From positions 1 to 5,293 of the forward strand of contig PUMK01000333.1 of NCBI GenBank assembly GCA_003551325.1: a DNA stretch of 5,293 bases. The letters are read 5' to 3'. The notes under the pieces were generated by a model that was not told the origin of the DNA, did no database searches, and worked only from the letters and a program-made list of their open reading frames with translations. The position numbers and the translations under genes were made by a program. This DNA comes from Candidatus Acetothermia bacterium (GTDB lineage: Bacteria; Bipolaricaulota; Bipolaricaulia; Bipolaricaulales; Bipolaricaulaceae). Of the stretch, positions 1-5,293 are shown piece by piece; within the stretch, counting starts at the first letter, position 1, and each line of letters opens with the position of its first letter.

Positions 1-2804
1 AGGTGAGCGTCATCGACTTCGAGAACCCGGACAACAACGATTGGCTCGCCGTGAACCAGTTCACCGTCTCCGAGAACAGGCGGACGCGGCGGCCGGACAT
101 CGTGCTGTTCGTCAACGGCTTACCCCTGGGGTTGATCGAGCTCAAGAACCCCGGGGACGAGGATGCCACCGTCTACGCCGCCTTTCAGCAGCTCCAGACC
201 TACAAAGCGGAGATCCCGTCGTTGTTTGCCTACAACGAGGTACTGGCGGTCTCCGACGGCAACCTGGCGCGCCTGGGAACGTTGACCGCCGGTTGGGAGT
301 GGTTCAAGCCGTGGCGGACGGTCTCGGGGGAGTCGGTGGCCGATCCAGGCCTCTCGGAACTCCAGGTGCTCCTCCAGGGCGCGTTCGACAAGCGACGGCT
401 CCTTCACCTGGTGCGCGACTTCGTCGTGTTCGAGGAGGACCGCGGGGATGTTCCGGCGAAGAAGATGGGCGGCTACCACCAGTTCCATGCCGTCGAGGTA
501 GCTGTACAGGAAACCCTGCGTGCGGCGCGGGCGATCCAAGAGCGGCAGGTGCGCGAGCCCCCGGGGCGTTACGAGACACGGAGGCCCGGAGGAGAACCCG
601 GGGATCGGAGGATCGGGGTCGTCTGGCACACGCAAGGGTCGGGCAAGAGCCTCACGATGGCCTTCTACGCCGGGCGGATCATCCGCGAGCCAGCGATGGA
701 GAACCCGACGCTCGTCGTGATCACCGACCGGAACGATCTCGATGATCAACTGTTTGGGACCTTTGCTCGCTGCCAGGAGCTTCTCCGCCAGCCGCCCGTT
801 CAGGCCAAGGACCGGGCTGACCTCCGGGCGAAGCTACGCGTGCAGTCGGGCGGGGTCGTGTTCACCACCATCCAGAAGTTCTTTCCCGAGATCCAGGGCG
901 ACCGGCACCCGACGCTCTCCGAGCGACGCAACATCGTGGTCATCGCCGACGAAGCTCACCGCAGCCAGTACGACTTCATCGATGGGTTCGCTCGGCATAT
1001 GAGGGACGCCCTTCCGAACGCCGCGTTCATTGCCTTTACCGGCACGCCTCTCGAACTCACCGACAAGAACACCCGGGCGGTGTTCGGAGACTACATCAGC
1101 GTGTACGACATCCAGCGGGCGGTCGAGGATCGGGCCACCGTACCCATCTACTACGAAAGCCGGCTGGCCAAGCTCGGCCTGGATGAGGCGGCCAAGCCTG
1201 TCCTCGATGAGGAGTTCGATGAGGTCACCGAGGGCGAAGAGGTAGAGCGTAGGGAGAAGCTCAAGAGCAAGTGGGCGCAACTTGAGGCCGTGGTCGGAAC
1301 GACCAGCCGGCTCAAGCTGATCGCCCGAGACATCGTGGAGCACTTCGGGCGGCGTCTGGAGGCGCTCGATGGCAAGGCGATGATCGTGTGCATGAGCCGG
1401 CGGATCTGCGTCGAACTCTACAACGAAATCATCAAGCTGCGTCCACAATGGCACCACGAGGACGACGAGCGAGGGACGCTCAAGGTGGTGATGACTGGGT
1501 CGGCGTCCGATCCGGTGGACTGGCAACAGCACATCCGCAGCAAGCCGCGCCGGGAGACCCTGGCCAACCGGTTCCGCGATTCGCGCGACCCGTTCAAGAT
1601 CGTGATTGTCCGTGACATGTGGCTCACGGGGTTCGACGCGCCGCCCTTGCACACGATGTACGTGGACAAGCCCATGCGTGCGCACGGTCTTATGCAGGCC
1701 ATCGCCCGCGTGAACCGTGTGTTCGGGGACAAGCCGGGGGGACTTGTCGTTGACTACCTTGGCTTGGCCCACGAGCTCAAGAGGGCGCTCGCCACGTACA
1801 CCGAGAGCGGTGGGAAGGGGCGTACAGCGGTTGACCAGCGCGAGGCCGTGGCCGCCATGCAGGAGAAGTACGAAGTTTGCTGTGGGCTGCTGCACGGGTT
1901 CGACTGGTCGTTGTGGGTGAGTGGAACGCCAGGGGAAAGGTTGACGCTCCTCCCGGCTGCTCAGGAACACATCCTGGCCCAGAAGGAGGGCAAGGAGCGG
2001 TTCATCGAGGCGGTTAAGGAACTCTCCCAAGCATTTGCTTTGGCGGTCCCACACGACGAGGCGATGCACATCCGGGACGGCGTGGAGTTCTTCCAGCACG
2101 TGCGGGCGGCGCTCCTCAAGCGAAGCACTGTGGACGCCAAGCCGGACGAAGAACTCGACCACGCTATGCGGCAGATCCTATCCCGGGCAGTCGCCTCAGA
2201 GGGCGTGGTGGACATCTTTGCCGCCGCCGGACTGAAGAAACCGGACATCTCCATTCTCTCGGAGCAGTTCCTGGCTGAAGTACGTGGCATGCCGCACCGC
2301 AACCTCGCGGTGGAACTCCTGCAGAAGCTCCTGTCAGGGGAGGTCCGCAAACGCAGGCAGCAGAACGTCGTGCAGGCGCGCTCGTTCGCCGAGATGCTTG
2401 AGCAGACACTCCGGCGTTACCAGAACCGGGCCGTTGAGGCCGCACAGGTGATCGAGGAACTGATCGAGCTCGCACGGGAGATGCGCGAGGCGGACCGGCG
2501 CGGTGAGAAGCTGGGCTTGAACGAAGACGAGCTCGCCTTCTACGATGCCCTGGAGACGAACGACAGCGCCGTTCAGGTGCTAGGGGACGAGAAGCTGTGC
2601 GGGATCGCCCGCGAGCTCGTGGAGAAGGTCCGTAACAACGTCACCATCGACTGGACTGTGCGGGAGAACGTACGCGCACACCTGCGCGTACTCGTCAAGC
2701 GGATCCTTCGAAACCACGGCTATCCCCCGGACAAGCAGGAGAAGGCCACGCGGACGGTGCTCGAACAGGCCGAGGTGTTGTGCGAGGGTTGGGTTAACAG
2801 ATGA
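1..2804 (+). CDS. hsdR: Type I restriction enzyme R subunit (HsdR), 5' end missing
   Basis: This is the motor and nuclease subunit of a type I restriction-modification complex: it translocates DNA using ATP and cuts it at a distance from an unmethylated site, together with HsdM and HsdS. The visible 933 codons are read from base 3. Using that numbering, the nuclease domain shows a PD-(D/E)xK core (D32, E46-L-K48) and a Q63-x3-Y67 motif. The superfamily 2 helicase motifs follow: Walker A QGSGKS at 211-216, DEAH at 316-319, TGTP at 346-349, TGFDAP at 542-547, and QAIARVNR at 565-572 with arginines 569 and 572. The remainder, from about 640, is charged and probably helical, like the C-terminal domain of this family (DUF3387 type). 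The GTG at base 3 is unlikely to be the start: family members run to about 1000 residues or more, and this sequence begins inside the N-terminal nuclease domain. All key residues are present, so the visible part looks functional. No hsdM or hsdS is visible. Confidence 0.96.
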   Translation, partial: VSVIDFENPDNNDWLAVNQFTVSENRRTRRPDIVLFVNGLPLGLIELKNPGDEDATVYAAFQQLQTYKAEIPSLFAYNEVLAVSDGNLARLGTLTAGWEWFKPWRTVSGESVADPGLSELQVLLQGAFDKRRLLHLVRDFVVFEEDRGDVPAKKMGGYHQFHAVEVAVQETLRAARAIQERQVREPPGRYETRRPGGEPGDRRIGVVWHTQGSGKSLTMAFYAGRIIREPAMENPTLVVITDRNDLDDQLFGTFARCQELLRQPPVQAKDRADLRAKLRVQSGGVVFTTIQKFFPEIQGDRHPTLSERRNIVVIADEAHRSQYDFIDGFARHMRDALPNAAFIAFTGTPLELTDKNTRAVFGDYISVYDIQRAVEDRATVPIYYESRLAKLGLDEAAKPVLDEEFDEVTEGEEVERREKLKSKWAQLEAVVGTTSRLKLIARDIVEHFGRRLEALDGKAMIVCMSRRICVELYNEIIKLRPQWHHEDDERGTLKVVMTGSASDPVDWQQHIRSKPRRETLANRFRDSRDPFKIVIVRDMWLTGFDAPPLHTMYVDKPMRAHGLMQAIARVNRVFGDKPGGLVVDYLGLAHELKRALATYTESGGKGRTAVDQREAVAAMQEKYEVCCGLLHGFDWSLWVSGTPGERLTLLPAAQEHILAQKEGKERFIEAVKELSQAFALAVPHDEAMHIRDGVEFFQHVRAALLKRSTVDAKPDEELDHAMRQILSRAVASEGVVDIFAAAGLKKPDISILSEQFLAEVRGMPHRNLAVELLQKLLSGEVRKRRQQNVVQARSFAEMLEQTLRRYQNRAVEAAQVIEELIELAREMREADRRGEKLGLNEDELAFYDALETNDSAVQVLGDEKLCGIARELVEKVRNNVTIDWTVRENVRAHLRVLVKRILRNHGYPPDKQEKATRTVLEQAEVLCEGWVNR

Positions 2805-2974
2805 GCGGCGCTCAGTTCGCGAGGCTGTCCGCCCAGCCGAATGCTGGCCGCGGCTTCGCTGGGGCCGGGCTTCCCGTGTCCCTCGGAAAGGGAGACTTGT
2901 CAGCGTTGGGTGTGCCAGAGCGAAGCCGAACACTGGAGGGACGGGGGCAGCTGTGGCGTGTATCAGTGGTATGA
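2801..2974 (+). CDS. Short hypothetical frame coupled to the hsdR stop
   Basis: A 57-codon frame starts at an ATG that overlaps the hsdR stop codon (ATGA at 2801-2804) and ends at 2974 in a second ATGA, which holds the start of the next frame. The overlap would allow translational coupling with hsdR. The product would be rich in Gly, Ala, Arg and Ser, with no recognisable motif, signal peptide or membrane segment. The upstream purine stretch (GAGGG near 2784) is rather far from the ATG for a good ribosome binding site. The frame also contains small direct and inverted repeats (2835-2936), which fits non-coding DNA equally well. I do not recognise it, and it may be a chance frame. Confidence 0.18.
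   Translation: MSGAQFARLSAQPNAGRGFAGAGLPVSLGKGDLSALGVPERSRTLEGRGQLWRVSVV
2835..2936. repeat. Cluster of short direct and inverted repeats downstream of hsdR
   Basis: CGGCTTCGCT at 2851-2860 and AGCGAAGCCG at 2919-2928 form a perfect 10-base inverted repeat with a 58-base loop. Inside the loop, TCCCT (2879-2883) and AGGGA (2889-2893) form a small second hairpin. AGCCGAATGCTGG (2835-2847) recurs as AGCCGAACACTGG (2924-2936), with 11 of 13 bases identical. There is no T-run, so this is not a standard intrinsic terminator. It could be an RNA structure, a repeat remnant or chance in GC-rich DNA. Confidence 0.45.
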
Positions 2975-3180
2975 GCGATCTAAGCTCTAGGCACTGCCTC
3001 GCTTGTGTCTGTGGCGAGTCGGTGCTCTGCATCTGCAACAACGTTCTCCCGGACGAACATGGCTGCTGGAAATGCTCGATGGTTATGACTCCACACCACA
3101 GACCCGTAGCTCAGCCCAGAAAAGCGCATACAACAGCAAGAGCATTATGGATGAGGTGGAAGAATGAATTGGGATGCTGA
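2971..3180 (+). CDS. Short cysteine-rich hypothetical frame, possibly frameshifted
   Basis: This 69-codon frame begins with ATG at 2971, overlapping the previous frame's stop by ATGA; a GTG at 2953 in the same frame would add six codons and has GGAGGG 12 bases upstream. From the ATG, cysteines fall at residues 9, 12, 14, 20, 22, 32 and 35, with one more at the C-terminus. The CxxCxC, CxC and CxxC spacing (CLACVC, CIC, CWKC) resembles a small zinc-binding protein, though not a family I can name. After about residue 36 the composition turns rich in His, Arg, Pro and Trp, as out-of-frame translation often is. In the same stretch a different frame (3072-3167) reads as a more ordinary acidic sequence and ends exactly in ATGA over the next gene's start. 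One missing or extra base near 3070-3078 would join the two. As written, it overlaps the next gene by 17 bases. Confidence 0.3.
   Translation: MSDLSSRHCLACVCGESVLCICNNVLPDEHGCWKCSMVMTPHHRPVAQPRKAHTTARALWMRWKNELGC
3072..3167 (+). other. Possible 3' end of the cysteine-rich gene in another frame
   Basis: From the ATG at 3072 a 31-codon stretch is open to a TGA at 3165-3167, which overlaps the ATG of the next gene (ATGA at 3164-3167). It begins MLDGYDSTPQ and ends SIMDEVEE, a composition more like real protein than the competing frame. The frame is open upstream only to a TAG at 2988-2990. The ATG at 3072 has no well-placed ribosome binding site, so independent translation is doubtful. I read it as the possible tail of the frame starting at 2971 after a one-base shift. 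The alternative is a chance frame. Confidence 0.2.
3153..3160 (+). promoter_or_regulatory. Ribosome binding site for the AlbA_2-type gene
   Basis: GAGGTGGA lies about five bases before the ATG at 3164, a good Shine-Dalgarno match and spacing. It supports that ATG as the true start and shows the gene can be translated on its own as well as by coupling. I saw no convincing -35/-10 pair just upstream, so its transcript may come from the hsd operon. Confidence 0.7.
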
Positions 3181-3955
3181 AGGTACCTCTTATGAGGAGA
3201 AGAGCCGCTACAACCATGTGCCGAGGAAGAGACTGGAGCTTGTCAAGACCATTGTTGCGTTCGCCAACACGGCCGGAGGGCAGATCTTCATCCGGGAGGT
3301 GGCCTGCAGGCCGGCTGATCTCGACTCGGCAAGACTGGACGATCTCGTCAACAAGTACGTGGAACCTCGTCTGGGAGGATTGACCTCATATGCAGTCGGG
3401 TACGGATGGATCGTCGAAGTTCCAAGATCTCCAGACCGTCCTCACATCTTCGTGCGGACGGGTACGTATGATGAAGGAACCCGCCAGAAGACAGCGTTTC
3501 ACCCAGGGCAAGTCTATGTCCGACACAGCTCGAAGACCGAACCGGCTGTAGGGGACGATCTCCGGCAGGTGCTGCAGGAGAGGGGGGGGGATTGGCTGAG
3601 TAAGGTTGGACAGGCTATCAGCAGGTTTTCATTGCGGCTCGAAGAGGAAGGTTCCGCATTGCCGGTTCGGCTGTCACGAACAGAAGCTGCTCTCACGATC
3701 AGCATCAGCGACCCCAACCAAGACTTTCCTTACACCACAAAGACCTTGGGACAGGAGATTGGTGAAGGCCAGAACTGGGTGGCCAAAGCCGCTGAAGTTC
3801 TGGGGTTGAAGGATGACCCAAGGCATTGCTGTCCGATTAGGGGCGCTAGCGGTCAGATCGCAGTACGCAGGTACAGTGAGGAGGCAAGGCGGTTTCTGGA
3901 AGCGCGTCTGTCGAGGGAACCTGATTTTGACCCTTATCATGCCGTTGACCCGTGA
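3164..3955 (+). CDS. Schlafen-type AlbA_2 domain protein with C-terminal HTH-like part
   Basis: A complete 263-residue, probably cytoplasmic protein without signal peptide or membrane segment. Residues about 10-130 match the pattern of the AlbA_2 (Schlafen) putative nucleic-acid-binding domain: an acidic-lysine site (EEK, 11-13), VKTIVAFANTAGG (27-39), a DLDSARLDDLVNKYVEP helix region, PHIFV, and YVRHSSKTEP (118-127). The usual glycine after the GG-strand is replaced (IFIREV, 41-46). Residues about 190-218, including LGQEIGEGQNWVAK and LGLKDDP, look like a helix-turn-helix, and the end (RRYSEEARRFLEARL) fits a winged-helix finish; this part is inferred. AlbA_2 proteins are known in transcriptional regulators and in defence loci, and genes of this kind occur inside or beside type I restriction operons. 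Here it lies 359 bases after hsdR on the same strand, so an accessory or regulatory role is plausible but unproven. A nine-G tract spans codons 140-143, between the two parts. Confidence 0.8.
   Translation: MNWDAEGTSYEEKSRYNHVPRKRLELVKTIVAFANTAGGQIFIREVACRPADLDSARLDDLVNKYVEPRLGGLTSYAVGYGWIVEVPRSPDRPHIFVRTGTYDEGTRQKTAFHPGQVYVRHSSKTEPAVGDDLRQVLQERGGDWLSKVGQAISRFSLRLEEEGSALPVRLSRTEAALTISISDPNQDFPYTTKTLGQEIGEGQNWVAKAAEVLGLKDDPRHCCPIRGASGQIAVRRYSEEARRFLEARLSREPDFDPYHAVDP
3582..3590 (+). repeat. Nine-G homopolymer tract inside the AlbA_2-type gene
   Basis: Nine consecutive G bases cover the codons for R140, G141, G142 and the start of D143. With nine G the frame stays open to 3955. In the other two frames, stops follow at 3597-3599 (TGA) and 3601-3603 (TAA), so gain or loss of one G would cut the protein shortly after the AlbA_2 domain and remove the HTH-like part. 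Such tracts cause phase variation in some bacteria; whether this one varies cannot be seen from a single sequence. Confidence 0.9.
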
Positions 3956-4093
3956 CACAAGCGCCTCTGAGAGGATCCTGGGGTGAGGACTGGCACCTCT
4001 GGAAGAGAGTCGCCGACTGACAGCGAGTGGCAGCCTGTGGATCTCAGGTCTTGGCTGGCAAACATCGCTCATCGGCTCGAGGAGGTAGTGACC

Positions 4094-4234
4094 ATGGCCA
4101 GAGAGGTCAGGGTCCTCAGCGAGTGGGAGCCCATGAGAACTCTTGGAAGCAACTCGCTCGCAGCAAGGGCGGATTTCGCCGCAAGCCTTGGTCCAGCGCG
4201 TTGGCGTCGCACCGCTCGAAGTCCAGGGCTCTGA
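4094..4234 (+). CDS. Short hypothetical frame with a strong ribosome binding site
   Basis: A 46-codon frame from ATG at 4094, with GGAGG at 4081-4085 at near-ideal spacing of eight bases. The same frame is open further upstream from a GTG at 3983, which has its own purine-rich stretch (GAGAGG), giving 83 codons. The product begins MAREVRVLSEWEP and has no motif I recognise; its end is rich in Arg and Ala. The good ribosome binding site is the only real support. It could be a small gene, the start of a gene broken by decay, or chance. Confidence 0.18.
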   Translation: MAREVRVLSEWEPMRTLGSNSLAARADFAASLGPARWRRTARSPGL

Positions 4235-4325
4235 CAGGGCAGTTGCCAGTGGAGGCGGTGGGTTGTTGTTCTGGCTATGTGAATCTCAGCATAACTGGGG
4301 CAGCCCCACGGGAGCGCAGCGCGTG

Positions 4326-4360
4326 AGACTCAAGGAAGACCGTCATCTGAGTCTGGTCTT
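4326..4360. repeat. Two interlaced inverted repeats
   Basis: AGACTCA (4326-4332) pairs perfectly with TGAGTCT (4348-4354), and AAGACC (4336-4341) pairs perfectly with GGTCTT (4355-4360). The two stems overlap in order, so in RNA they would normally exclude one another. There is no T-run and no confident gene just downstream on the plus strand, so no regulatory role can be assigned. Confidence 0.4.
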
Positions 4361-4493
4361 GCTGGGGCACTCTGGCAGAAGTGGTGAGCCCAAGTCTGTG
4401 ATCGGGGATTCCGGTTTCTGGTTCTGCAGGAAGCAAGACGAGAGAGATGGACATCGCATCAGTAGCCAAAGGCCATCGTTCTTGATGAGAGAA

Positions 4494-4519
4494 TGGAGCG
4501 CCCCGGGTTCTCCGGAGGG
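4494..4519. repeat. Putative right terminal inverted repeat of the IS
   Basis: A GC-rich stretch beginning TGGAGCGCCCCGGG and ending in TCCGGAGG, lying just past the transposase stop where an IS3-family right inverted repeat is expected. The partner repeat is outside the window, so its limits are inferred from position and from the TG terminus only. Confidence 0.5.
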
Positions 4520-4523
4520 TTGT

Positions 4524-5293
<770 letters not shown>

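Larger units (their letters stand above)
3956..4493. other. Gene-poor stretch between the AlbA_2-type gene and the IS end
   Basis: About 540 bases with no recognisable gene. Several frames of 80-140 codons are open on both strands, but none has a recognisable motif, and the longest plus-strand one runs through the IS boundary. Small structures are present: CCTCTGAGAGG at 3964-3974, just after the upstream stop and without a T-run; a 13-base palindrome at 4296-4308 (TGGGGC-A-GCCCCA); and interlaced inverted repeats at 4326-4360. It may hold the remains of a gene interrupted or degraded near the IS insertion, but no homology is visible by eye. Confidence 0.6.

Noticed and set aside
834..2162. 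Long open frame on the minus strand inside hsdR, and another at 120-749
   Set aside because: These are antisense shadows of a GC-rich gene. The plus strand carries a complete set of ordered HsdR motifs, and the antisense products show no motif.
2580..3041. Minus-strand frame of 153 codons over the hsdR end
   Set aside because: More than half of it is antisense to hsdR, its composition is rich in Arg, Pro and Ser as in spurious frames, and no motif is seen.
3099..3145. tRNA-like start: CCCGTAGCTCAG followed by AGCGC
   Set aside because: The box resembles a tRNA D-arm, but the D stem does not close with GAGC at the right distance, there is no GGTTCGA-type T-loop downstream, and no acceptor stem is found.
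3143..3149. ATTATG-like -10 box for the AlbA_2-type gene
   Set aside because: No -35-like sequence lies 16-18 bases upstream, and the site overlaps other signals; too weak to call.
3964..3974. CCTCTGAGAGG hairpin after the AlbA_2-type gene as a terminator
   Set aside because: The stem is only about four base pairs with a three-base loop, and no T-run follows.
4326..4360. H-type pseudoknot
   Set aside because: Order of the stems would allow it, but there are no bases between the 3' strands of the two stems to span a 7-base-pair helix, so alternative hairpins are the simpler reading.

Overview
The window looks like part of a bacterial defence-type accessory locus from a fairly GC-rich genome. 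Nothing in it fixes a taxon. The hsdR and transposase genes favour G/C at third codon positions, while the 3164-3955 gene and the stretches on either side of it look less GC-rich. This mix of composition, plus an insertion sequence at the edge, suggests horizontally acquired DNA. The organism could be a high-GC proteobacterium, actinobacterium or an uncultured lineage; the sequence does not decide.

Layout. Bases 1-2804 (+) hold most of the restriction/translocase subunit (HsdR) of a type I restriction-modification system. Its N-terminus, and presumably hsdM and hsdS, lie outside the window. Bases 2801-3180 hold short, low-confidence reading frames: a 57-codon frame overlapping the hsdR stop by ATGA, then a 69-codon cysteine-rich frame overlapping that one by ATGA. 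Bases 3164-3955 (+) encode a 263-residue protein with a Schlafen-type AlbA_2 domain and a C-terminal helix-turn-helix-like part, preceded by a clear ribosome binding site. A run of nine G lies in the middle of this gene, and both alternative frames stop within about 14 bases after it. Bases 3956-4493 contain no gene I can identify, only one short frame with a good ribosome binding site and some small inverted repeats. Bases 4494-5293 (-) are the right-hand part of an IS3-family insertion sequence with an intact DDE catalytic core; its other half is beyond the window.

How it may work together. HsdR would cut DNA after ATP-driven translocation when joined with HsdM and HsdS. The AlbA_2-type gene lies downstream on the same strand, with no visible terminator or promoter between, so it may be an accessory gene of the restriction operon; this is inference. 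The most interesting signals are the poly-G tract, which would be an on/off switch if it slips, and the small cysteine-rich frame between the two larger genes, which may be a short zinc-binding protein carrying a one-base frameshift.
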